A stretch of DNA of 42,464 bases from JBBSTY01 sp038235385. GTDB taxonomy: Bacteria; Actinomycetota; Acidimicrobiia; Acidimicrobiales; Acidimicrobilacustridaceae. Location: positions 1-42,464 of the forward strand of contig JBBSTY010000013.1 of the NCBI GenBank assembly GCA_038235385.1, given 5' to 3'. Both the position numbers and the translations under genes were made by a program. Every line of letters begins with the position of its first letter. Position 1 is the first letter of the stretch. The notes under the pieces are model-generated. The model was not told the origin of the DNA and ran no database searches. It saw nothing but the letters and a program-made list of their open reading frames with translations. Positions 32,310 to 39,015 of this stretch are shown here, in pieces.

Positions 32310-32687
32310 CTACGTCGCGGCGAGCTGGTCGAGTCGACCGAGCGCCATCCGACAGATCCCGAGGTAGGGGGCGGCGAGCCACGCGACGCCGAAGCCCACC
32401 CGGCAGCGGTGGGGTCCGAGGGGCTCGACACGGTGGTCGGTGGCGTTGACGCCCCCGACCTTCCAGGCCCAACGAGAACCGTTCACGAAGGTGGTGATCT
32501 CGAAGGCCAGGCTGACGCCCAGCGCGGTCTCGATCGTCCCGCGGGCGCCCAGTTCCAAGGTGCCGCCCTCCACCGACGCGCGCCGCACCGATGGACCCCA
32601 CCGTGGCCATGCGGCCGGGTCGACGAGCAGGTCCCAGACCTCCGATGCCGGCGCATCGATCGCCGCGGTCACCCACAGGTGCCTCAT
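32310..32687 (-). CDS. SRPBCC-family (START-like) protein
   Basis: This 125-residue protein has the START/Bet v1-like pattern: LWVTAAIDAPASEVWDLLVD, then WPRWGPSVRRASVEGG, GTIETALGVSLAFEITTF and RWAWKVGGVNATDH. Such proteins bind hydrophobic ligands in a deep pocket. The start overlaps the stop of the renalase-like gene (ATGA). So it is the third gene of an operon with that flavoenzyme and the photolyase. Its own role is unknown. Confidence 0.8.
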   Translation of the reverse strand: MRHLWVTAAIDAPASEVWDLLVDPAAWPRWGPSVRRASVEGGTLELGARGTIETALGVSLAFEITTFVNGSRWAWKVGGVNATDHRVEPLGPHRCRVGFGVAWLAAPYLGICRMALGRLDQLAAT

Positions 32688-33712
32688 CGGTCTGCTCCCG
32701 ATTCGCCGATCCGAACGTGCGGGTCGGGGCCGCCGAGCAAGGAAGCGACCGCTTCTGATGCCGCGGCGCCGGAGCGTTCGGCGCCCTCGACCTTGGCGCC
32801 GCCGAACGCGTCACCGGTGAACACCAACGGAGGGAGGCCGTCGGCCACCAGGCATCGGTCGGGGTGGATCACGACGGGGCGGGCGAATCGCCACCGATGA
32901 ACCTGGACCAGGTCGTCGATCGGTTCGGATCCGAGTCCCGCCGCGCGGATCAGTCCGCCGACCGCGATCTCGTCGGGGGCCTCCCAGTGCGCCGCACTGA
33001 AGTCGGCGGTGGCGTGGATCGTGATCGCAGGAACGGTGGACACGCCTTTGAGATGGTTGTCAGCCATCCAGTCGATCGGGCCGCCGGCCGGGTCGACCGC
33101 TCCGGGTTCCGCCAGCCCGGACGGTCCGTGCAGCGGGGCCAACACCGCCAGGCAAGCTTCGTACCGGATGGACCGCAACGATCCAGCATCGGCCACCGAC
33201 AGGCGAACGGCGCCCCTGGTCAGCAGATCGAGCGCCTGGGGCACGGGAGCGCTGAGGACCACCGCGTCGGCGCCGACTTCCGTGCCGTCGTCGAGGCGGA
33301 CCCGCCAGGCGGCACCGGATTGAGCCAGGGCGACGACCCGCGCGCTCAGCCGCACATCGAGTCCATCGGCGAGGTGCTTGGCGATGGCGTTCATGGTGGC
33401 GACCCCGCGGAAGCGGGCGTGACCGTCCCGGTCGTGGATCCCGTCGGGGCCGATGCGACCCCGGAACCACGGACGGACCACGCCCGCACGATCCCAGCCG
33501 GCCACGGTCTCGGCGAACTCGGGGGTGTGGGTGGTGATGAACTGCGCGCCGTGATCGAAGGTGGCGTCCCCGATCCGACGGGTGGCGAGACGACCACCGA
33601 CACCGCGGCCCTTGTCCAGGACCACGACATCGAAGGACCGGTTCAGGTGCCGGGCGGCAGTGAGCCCGGCGACCCCGGCACCCACCACCACGACTCGTCG
33701 ACGGGGTATCAC
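32684..33712 (-). CDS. Renalase-like NAD(P)/FAD-dependent amine oxidoreductase
   Basis: This 342-residue flavoprotein has an N-terminal FAD site VVVVGAGVAGLTAARHL, then VVLDKGRGVGGRLATRR with DHGAQFIT, the fingerprint of the renalase-related group. The C-terminal FAD contact is LVFTGDAFGGAKVEGAERSG. Bacterial renalase-like enzymes oxidise unusual dihydropyridine nucleotide isomers, but the substrate of this relative is not known. Start GTG 33712 overlaps the photolyase stop as GTGA, so it probably depends on translation of that frame. Similar flavoproteins next to photolyases suggest a light or DNA-repair link (inference). Confidence 0.83.
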   Translation of the reverse strand: MIPRRRVVVVGAGVAGLTAARHLNRSFDVVVLDKGRGVGGRLATRRIGDATFDHGAQFITTHTPEFAETVAGWDRAGVVRPWFRGRIGPDGIHDRDGHARFRGVATMNAIAKHLADGLDVRLSARVVALAQSGAAWRVRLDDGTEVGADAVVLSAPVPQALDLLTRGAVRLSVADAGSLRSIRYEACLAVLAPLHGPSGLAEPGAVDPAGGPIDWMADNHLKGVSTVPAITIHATADFSAAHWEAPDEIAVGGLIRAAGLGSEPIDDLVQVHRWRFARPVVIHPDRCLVADGLPPLVFTGDAFGGAKVEGAERSGAAASEAVASLLGGPDPHVRIGESGADR

Positions 33713-34566
33713 AGCGCGCCCGCGTCGAGGGCGACGAGCACCTCGGCGGCCCGGATGTTGACCTCGTCGAGATCGCCCAGCCGTTGCCCGGCGTGGACCT
33801 GCCGGGCCACGCGGGCGTTGCGTTCGAAGCGGCGCTGCCGCCGCTGTTCTCGGGTGCACCCACCCGGATGCGCTGCGTCGGCCAGGTCATCGACGACGTC
33901 GGTGCGCACGGCTACGCGCACCACATCCAGCGCCTGATGATCCTGGGCAACCTGGTGCTGTTGACCGGCATGATCGGCCAGCACCGAACGATCGAGATCG
34001 TCGAGCGGTGTCCGCAGCGGCTCCGGCCACGCCCGCCCATCCCTGGGTGGCCGCTCGCGGTTGTCGGCATCGAAGTTCCAGCGGCCACCGACCGGTTCGC
34101 CGTCGTCCATCAGGTAGCCGAGCCGGCCGCGTTGCCAGCGGTAGAAGTCCTCCATCTTCACCGAGCGGCGCGCCGCCGCCCAGGCGCCGAACTCCTCGTA
34201 GTGACAGAGGAACTGGTCGGAACGCGCCACGTCGACACCCAACCGGCCGAGCAGCGCCAACCCGTCGAACGACGCCGGTTCCATCGCCACCACTTGCGAC
34301 GGTGCATGCTCGGCCCGATGGGCGGCAAGGCCAGCCGCGAGACTCGCCGATGAGCGGTAGTCGACCTCGAAGCCCTCGGCCACCAACTCCGCCGCGAACC
34401 TCCGCATCGAGCAGACCACCAGGTGCGCACGCTGGCGGTGCCACCGTTTGGACGCGAGCTTGGCGCGGCTCTCGACCATCAGCACCCGCGAGGTCGCCGG
34501 CGTGGCCGAGCGGAGCGGACCGAGACGCCGGTTGAGCTGGTCACCGAACACCCAGATCGTGTCCAC
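33709..34566 (-). pseudogene. FeS-type photolyase/cryptochrome-like gene with internal inversion and deletions
   Basis: The frame of 285 codons is still open. Residues 1-199 are a good N-terminal half of the photolyase-related (PhrB/FeS-BCP) family: IWVFGDQLNRRLGPL, then MEDFYRWQRGRLGYLMD and VGGRWNFDADNR. Residues about 246-285 (RFERNARVARQ, LGDLDEV, VLVALDAGAL) match its C-terminus. The 138 bases between make no sense on this strand. On the plus strand (about 33838-33975) they read LPPLFSGAPTRMRC and GYAHHIQRLMILGNLVLLTG, the conserved FAD-site block of the same family. So a piece is inverted, and roughly 180 and 110 residues on each side of it are missing (family about 500). GTG 34566 has a leaderless -10 (TAGGGT, seven bases). 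Confidence 0.8.
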
Positions 34567-34703
34567 AGACCACACCCTAGAACCGGCAACCCCGACGGCC
34601 GTTGTGAACACCGAGCTCGCCGAGCCCCTTCTCGCGGGTTGCGCCCATCTCGAGGTGCTCGGGACGAGCACCGTCGGCAGACTCCACCTCGTACGGTGGA
34701 CCG
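34567..34703. promoter_or_regulatory. Divergent promoters for two leaderless genes
   Basis: Minus strand: TAGGGT (34579-34574), seven bases, GTG 34566. Plus strand: TACGGT (34692-34697), six bases, ATG 34704. Neither start has a ribosome site. The 137-base region therefore carries two leaderless promoters facing outward. Confidence 0.55.
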
Positions 34704-35084
34704 ATGGTCGATGACGAGAAGCCACATGTGTACGTTCCTCCGGGAGAGGCGCCGCCGGCCGCGCTGGTGATCGAGGACGTCGCCGTCGGTGACGGCGACG
34801 AGGCCGTCAGCGGATCGACCGTCGAGGTGCACTACGTCGGCAAGGCATGGTCCACCCGAGCCCAGTTCGATGCGTCCTGGGATCGCGGCGAGTCCTTCTC
34901 GTTCACCCTCGGTGCCGGTGGGGTGATCGCAGGATGGGACCAAGGTGTTGCCGGCATGCGGGTGGGCGGTCGTCGACGCTTGGTCATCCCTCCGAACCTC
35001 GCGTACGGCAAGCAGGGTGCCGGTCGCACAATCGGACCGAACGAGACGCTCGTGTTCGTCGTCGACCTGCTCGCGCTCAGCTGA
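34704..35084 (+). CDS. FKBP-type peptidyl-prolyl cis-trans isomerase
   Basis: This 126-residue single-domain FKBP catalyses proline isomerisation in protein folding. Seen: VEVHYVGKAW, QFDASWDRGESFSFTLGAGGVIAGWDQGV, MRVGGRRRLVIPPNLAYGKQG and the closing strand ETLVFVVDLLAL, all canonical. There is no signal peptide, so it is cytoplasmic. The start has a leaderless -10 (TACGGT) six bases before the ATG. A GGGGC/GCCCC hairpin (35086-35100) follows the stop. It is a single gene. Confidence 0.94.
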   Translation: MVDDEKPHVYVPPGEAPPAALVIEDVAVGDGDEAVSGSTVEVHYVGKAWSTRAQFDASWDRGESFSFTLGAGGVIAGWDQGVAGMRVGGRRRLVIPPNLAYGKQGAGRTIGPNETLVFVVDLLALS

Positions 35085-35176
35085 GGGGCCCCGCGCCCCG
35101 GAATGCGCACGATGGGCCCACGGTTCCTATCCCTGATGGTTGAAGTGTCAACCGCTTGACGTCTCGAGGAGAATCC

Positions 35177-35328
35177 GTGCAGATCGGCATCGACAGCTTC
35201 GCTGCCGTGGTCTCGGACCCGCAGACCGGTACGACCCTTCGGGCGGACGACCGCATCGCCAACCTGCTCGAGGAGATCGAGGCCGCAGATCGCGCCGGCG
35301 TCGACGTGTTCGGGATAGGCGAGCGGCG
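35177..35328 (+). pseudogene. Truncated N-terminus of a LLM-class flavin-dependent oxidoreductase
   Basis: GTG 35177, with GAGGAG just upstream, starts a normal-looking LLM (luciferase-like) N-terminus: QIGIDSFAAVVSDPQTGTTL, then LLEEIEAADRAGVDVFGIGE. In full enzymes this continues with 'HHR.E..DSAPAVVLAAAAARTS' for about 280 more residues. Here the similarity ends at about residue 50 and the frame runs on antisense to the toxin gene. The rest of the gene is not in this window. The break marks one edge of the mobile-looking segment that ends at tRNA-Gly. Confidence 0.65.
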
Positions 35329-35410
35329 CTCGTCGTTCGATCTGTCCGAGTCCGACGGGGACGACGAGCGCGGCATCGTGGCCGAGGGGAGCCCCGTACG
35401 CCGGGTCTCG

Positions 35411-35758
35411 TTACGGCCAGTGGAGGCCTTGGTACGGATCGGGATTCTCCCCAGCCCAGCGGTCGAGGTGCTCGGCGAGATGTGGGGGAAGCGCTCCTCC
35501 CGACGGGAACGACGCCTTGCGAACGAACACGACTGGGGTGCACGGACGGTCATCGGCTTGCCGGGCTTCGACGAGGGCTGCGAAGTCAGCGAAGTTCTCG
35601 GTCACGACGACTCGCCGCTCCCCCGCTGCCAGATCGAAGACCTCATCGTCGGACGCGCCTTGCATCTCGACCTCGAACACCGCAACCGCGTCATGACCCT
35701 TGGCTCGAAGCTCTTCGGCCACCGCCGACGGGAACATCTCGTCGACGAGCCACTTCAC
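35411..35758 (-). CDS. DUF5615 PIN-like toxin of a toxin-antitoxin pair
   Basis: This 115-residue protein has the DUF5615 (PIN-like nuclease) pattern: start KWLVDEMFPSAVAEELRAKGHD with the first acidic residue (Asp6), then ASDDEVFDLAAGERRVVVTENFADFAAL with further acidic positions (the Asp/Glu of SDDE and TENFADF). Such proteins are presumed RNases. It overlaps the upstream antitoxin by four bases (ATGA), the normal order for this pair. Confidence 0.82.
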   Translation of the reverse strand: MKWLVDEMFPSAVAEELRAKGHDAVAVFEVEMQGASDDEVFDLAAGERRVVVTENFADFAALVEARQADDRPCTPVVFVRKASFPSGGALPPHLAEHLDRWAGENPDPYQGLHWP

Positions 35759-36177
35759 GACGACAGGAGTCGCTCGCGCCGAGCGATGCTTTCGCGGACT
35801 CGCTCGGCTTCGCTATCGTCCGCATCGATGCGCTGGTCGATCTCGAAGGGATGCGCCGCGTAGAAGTCGACCGCAAGGCGAATCTGCGAGACAGGCAACC
35901 CGGTCGCTTCCGAGACGGCTCGTAGGCGCTTCTCTCCTCGGCCACTGGTCGTCTTGACCGCGCGGATGACCTCCCAGACATCTGGCCCTGCGACGAGGCC
36001 GGCACGACGGCCCACCGGACCATCGCGGTAGATGACCCCGGGAAACCGGCGCGTGTTGATGCCCTCGTTGAGCAGGGTGGCCACCAACGAGGTCACTGAT
36101 GTTCCACTGGCATCCGCTTCCTGGTCGAGCTTTTCGAGAAGGTCTTCGGGGAGCCGGAAGGACGTAGGACGGGACAT
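35755..36177 (-). CDS. Ribbon-helix-helix antitoxin partner
   Basis: This 140-residue protein starts with a ribbon-helix-helix domain (SRPTSFRLPEDLLEKLDQEADASGTS, about 1-45). After it comes a block RFPGVIYRDGPVGRRAGLVAGPDVWEVI that is known from antitoxins paired with DUF5615 proteins, and a C-terminal toxin-binding helix (EAERVRESIARRERLL). ATG 36177 has GGAGGT five bases upstream. It probably represses its own operon through the palindrome at 36188-36206. Confidence 0.82.
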   Translation of the reverse strand: MSRPTSFRLPEDLLEKLDQEADASGTSVTSLVATLLNEGINTRRFPGVIYRDGPVGRRAGLVAGPDVWEVIRAVKTTSGRGEKRLRAVSEATGLPVSQIRLAVDFYAAHPFEIDQRIDADDSEAERVRESIARRERLLSS

Positions 36178-36187
36178 TGCCACCTCC

Positions 36188-36211
36188 TGTAGTGCGACGC
36201 GCTACAACCTA
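36188..36211 (-). promoter_or_regulatory. Palindromic operator and -10 of the toxin-antitoxin operon
   Basis: TGTAG-T-GCG-A-CGC-G-CTACA (36188-36206) is a near-perfect palindrome, with mismatch only at one pair and the centre. TAGGTT on the minus strand (36211-36206) directly upstream is a good -10. The palindrome covers the likely transcript start, as expected for autoregulation by an RHH antitoxin. Confidence 0.6.
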
Positions 36212-36399
36212 GCGCGGGACGGACACGGCAAGTTGACCGACCGCGCCGACGCTCCGCCGGAAGATCTCGATCTCGGAGCGCGTGACCCGTCGCGAAGCAC
36301 TCATCGGACCGGCCGAACGACCATGTGTCGATAATGGCGACCAAGGGAACGCTCCGCCGCGGCGACCCAGTCAGCGTCCTTGATGACACGTCCACCAGT

Positions 36400-36449
36400 G
36401 GGCACAATTTTGGGCACAAAAGTGGGCGGTACGGGCCGTCAGGGCACAA
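36400..36449. repeat. Three GGGCACAA direct repeats beside the integrase remnant
   Basis: GGGCACAA occurs at 36400-36407, 36412-36419 and 36442-36449; the first two are exactly 12 bases apart, and a partial copy (GTGGGCGG) follows after another 12. They may be arm-type integrase sites. The rest of 36212-36753 shows no gene I can support; it is locally less GC-rich. Confidence 0.45.
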
Positions 36450-36753
36450 TCCTGGATGGTACGGCCGGGCACGGAGGCGCCATCCGGCCGATTCGTGGAA
36501 CTGCTGGTCAGATGCCCTGGGCAGTCATCTGAGCGGACGTCTGTGGCTTCTCTGCGATACCCACAACCTTCTAGCTAGTCACCCGAGGGCCGTCATTCGT
36601 GACAGGTGGTTTCCTGACCGCGGGCCGACGATGAGACCAGGCCAAGCAACCTACTTCGAGCCCTCGTCACTGCAGGTCCCCTCGGCCACGCCTCGCAGCC
36701 CGGTATGCGGATCACCGACGTCTTGCCGTTCGCCCACCGGACTAGCGCCGACG

Positions 36754-37196
36754 TCAATCGGCACGCGACCGGTGGCGGTCGAGGCGGTCGGCGAGCTGTT
36801 CTGCGGCGTGGCGGTCACCGGCGGGTATGGCGTGGGCGTACACGTTGAGCGTGGTCGAGGCGCGGGCGTGCGCCAACCGGGCGGCGACAACTGGGACAGC
36901 GTCGCCGGCCGCGAGCATCTCGGTGGCCATGAAGTGGCGCAGATCGCGGAGACGATGCCCGCCGAGCCCGACCTGGCCTCGCAAGTTGATGAACCGCTGG
37001 TCACCCAGTGCGGCTTCCACGGATCGAGCCCGGGCGCGTCCCAAGCGAACACGTAGGCGTCCGGCGGGAGCTCGACATCGGCGCCGTCGACCCGCCGCCG
37101 CGCCCTTGCGAGTTGTCCGACGAGGATCGGGGTGGTTGCGGGATCGATCGAGACCCGGTTGCGCCTTCGGTTCTTCGTCGGCACCTTCTCCCGAAT
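36754..37196 (-). pseudogene. Tyrosine integrase, C-terminal catalytic remnant
   Basis: Reading down the minus strand: TKNRRRNRVSIDPATTPIL (integrase catalytic domain, about 37178), then YVFAWDAPGLDPWKPHW. At about 36990-37005 a one-base frameshift moves the protein into another frame: INLRGQVGLGGHRLRDLRHF, then VAARLAHARASTTLNVYAHA, ending at 36754. The R-xx-R/H box and the tyrosine nucleophile (NVY) are visible; the usual HDLRH reads RDLRH. The first catalytic Arg is lost with the missing middle. It is the second half of the gene whose N-terminus is at 38251-38717. Confidence 0.75.
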
Positions 37197-37248
37197 CGAG
37201 CCTCGCATCGGCCACCTCGTCTCGTCGGGCCGAGGTGTGTTGGCCGGC

Positions 37249-38109
37249 TCAGCGGAGAGCGAACGAAGCGATGAAGCGTTCGTGGTCGACCAGGGTGCCC
37301 ACGACGGCGGCGGACACCATGATGACGGTCCGACGTCCTGACACGAATGCCACACCCTGCACCGTCCGGGTCTGGCCGGCGACGTCGGCGGTGCCGGTGA
37401 AGTTCTGTGACGGGAGGTAGCCGAACTGGCTGGGCTCACGCGTCTCGTAGACGAAGCCGGCCTCGTTGGCCATGCCATCGAGCGCCCCGTTCATCGCCGC
37501 CTGGGGGTCGTCGAAGTAGTACCCGTCGGCAATGTCGAAGTACATGACCATGTACAGGGTCGGACCCCGTTCGTGAACGGCCGCCTGGCCTCGCCCGAAC
37601 TTCACATCGTCCTGGACGACGGGTTCCGTGATCGGAGCGCCCGGGAACTCGACCACGAACGAGCCGTCGGTCGGGCTCCAGGTCGTCCACGTCGGAGCGG
37701 TGCTGGCGACGGTCGAAGGATCGTTGCCGTCGAGGGAGGTCGTCTGAACCGAGGCCGAGGTTCCGATCAGGCTCACCGCCAGCACGAGCACGGCGATGAG
37801 GGCCACGAACGCGACACCGAGGATGCCCAGCACCTTCACCACCATGACCGCGGTGGAACCGGACCGAGGTCGGGCCACCTGCGGTGATGCTCCCCGGAAC
37901 ATCGGTGGGGCGAAGGTCGGCGGCGAAGCACCCACCGGAGGCGGGAAGGTCCGAGACACGCCGGCCGATGGCGGGCCCGATCCGGCCGAGGGCGGCGGCG
38001 TCCAATTGCGGGGCTTGAGGCCCTCGGGGTCGAACCCGCATGCGTGGCACCAATCCCAGTCAGTTTGCACCGCACCGTTGCATCGTGGGCAGGTGACCTC
38101 CGCTGCCAT
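37249..38109 (-). CDS. Zinc-ribbon, single-pass membrane protein of unknown function
   Basis: This 286-residue protein has an N-terminal zinc ribbon (CPRC...CHAC, within about 6-24), a Pro/Ser/Gly-rich linker (35-80), one membrane span (about 88-112, VLGILGVAFVALIAVLVLAVSLIG) and an outer beta-rich domain (about 130-286) ending FVSGRRTVIMVSAAVVG. I do not recognise the outer domain. ATG 38109 has GGAGGA upstream. The gene lies exactly where the middle of the integrase is missing, on the same strand. It shares its zinc ribbon plus Pro-linker layout with the protein at 39016. Confidence 0.72.
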   Translation of the reverse strand: MAAEVTCPRCNGAVQTDWDWCHACGFDPEGLKPRNWTPPPSAGSGPPSAGVSRTFPPPVGASPPTFAPPMFRGASPQVARPRSGSTAVMVVKVLGILGVAFVALIAVLVLAVSLIGTSASVQTTSLDGNDPSTVASTAPTWTTWSPTDGSFVVEFPGAPITEPVVQDDVKFGRGQAAVHERGPTLYMVMYFDIADGYYFDDPQAAMNGALDGMANEAGFVYETREPSQFGYLPSQNFTGTADVAGQTRTVQGVAFVSGRRTVIMVSAAVVGTLVDHERFIASFALR

Positions 38110-38250
38110 CCATCCTCCTCCGTCGCACCTCTGCTCGCTGGCGTGACGACGACGGTACTTGGTGGTGGGCATGAGCCCGGGGCACGCCCAAAACGTTGTC
38201 GGTCGTCGCGGAACGGGATCGAGGCGCGAGAGGTACGAACCGACGGCGAC

Positions 38251-38717
38251 CGTTCGATGGCTCGACAGCCTGGGTCAGCGCCCGACGCAGCACGCCATGG
38301 ATCCGATGCACCGTCCCGTCCGAAAGCCCGCGCCCGCCGCTACCGCCGTGGTCGCGAAGGTCCGCGTAGAAGGCATCGATGTTGGCCGTGGTCAACTGCC
38401 CCACCGGGAGATGACCGAACCGTGGGTCCAGGTGCACGTTGATGACGCTGCGAGTCTGGCGCTGGGTGTTCACCGCCCACCCGGGTGCCGCCGTCGCGTA
38501 CCACTGCTCGAAGAGCTCCCCGAAGGTCGTGTCCAACGCTTGACGACGGGGGCTGGCTCACCCGCGCGGCGAACACCGCCAACTCCGCTTCGGCCTCCCG
38601 ACGCGAGCCTCGCACCGTGCGGGTCGCGTAGCGCATCCTGCCTGTGTCGGGGTGCGTGCCGTCGTAGACCCTCAGCTCCCAACTGTTCGCACCCCGCTGC
38701 CGCAACGAACCGTTCAT
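38251..38717 (-). pseudogene. Tyrosine integrase, N-terminal remnant next to tRNA-Gly
   Basis: ATG 38717 starts NGSLRQRGANSWELRVYDG, a typical AP2-like arm-binding N-terminus, then TRTVRGSRREAEAELAVFAA. At about 38527-38535 an extra T breaks the frame (AGCGTTGGAC instead of AGCGTGGAC). In the next frame follows TTFGELFEQWYATAAPGW and VHRIHGVLRRALTQAVE, the core-binding SAM-like domain, ending near 38251. The missing middle (about 100 residues with the first catalytic Arg) has been replaced by the zinc-ribbon gene. Two frameshifts and a split make this a dead integrase. Confidence 0.75.
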
Positions 38718-38780
38718 GACCGTCTCCCCCCGGGGACGGCGAGCGTCGCCGTCAGCCGGCCGGGATCATGGCCGAGATGG

Positions 38781-38803
38781 CCATGGGCAACACCATGGGC
38801 AAC
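38781..38803. repeat. Direct repeat CCATGGGCAAC x2, 12-base period, between integrase and tRNA
   Basis: CCATGGGCAAC at 38781-38791 and 38793-38803, 12 bases apart. Next to it are a palindrome CATGGCC/GGCCATG (38767-38785) and a hairpin GACGGCGA/TCGCCGTC (38735-38753). The 12-base spacing equals that of the GGGCACAA repeats at 36400. Confidence 0.5.
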
Positions 38804-38813
38804 TCGCCCGGCG

Positions 38814-38848
38814 AAAACGGTGGGAGGCCCCCGAAGGGGCCTCCCACC
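38814..38848 (-). terminator. Rho-independent terminator of tRNA-Gly
   Basis: On the minus strand a perfect 13-bp stem (arms 38819-38831 and 38836-38848) closes a TTCG loop and is followed by GTTTTC. This is the best terminator in the window and sits 10 bases after the tRNA 3' end. Confidence 0.85.
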
Positions 38849-38857
38849 AGCACTTCC

Positions 38858-38933
38858 TGGAGCGGACGACGAGATTCGAACTCGCGACCCTCACCTTGGC
38901 AAGGTGATGCTCTACCAACTGAGCCACGTCCGC
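38858..38933 (-). tRNA. tRNA-Gly (GCC anticodon)
   Basis: A 76-nt cloverleaf on the minus strand: acceptor GCGGACG pairs with CGTCCGC, then discriminator T and an encoded CCA. The D-arm is GCTC/GAGC, the anticodon stem TCACC/GGTGA around TTGCCAA (anticodon GCC), and the T-arm GCGAG/CTCGT around TTCGAAT. TATGGT (38950-38945) is a likely -10. It sits at the 5' side of a tyrosine integrase remnant, a usual integration target. I did not see a second copy of its 3' end in the window. Confidence 0.95.
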
Positions 38934-39015
38934 GTGGAGAGACGACCATAGCAAGGATCGTTCCGGGGGCGACAACTGCGACGGCCGGCCACGCCCGATC
39001 ACGAGACCTGGGTCG

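Noticed and set aside
36325..37056. A 243-codon plus-strand frame over the integrase C-terminus
   Set aside because: Half of it is antisense to the recognisable integrase; the rest has no motif or ribosome site.
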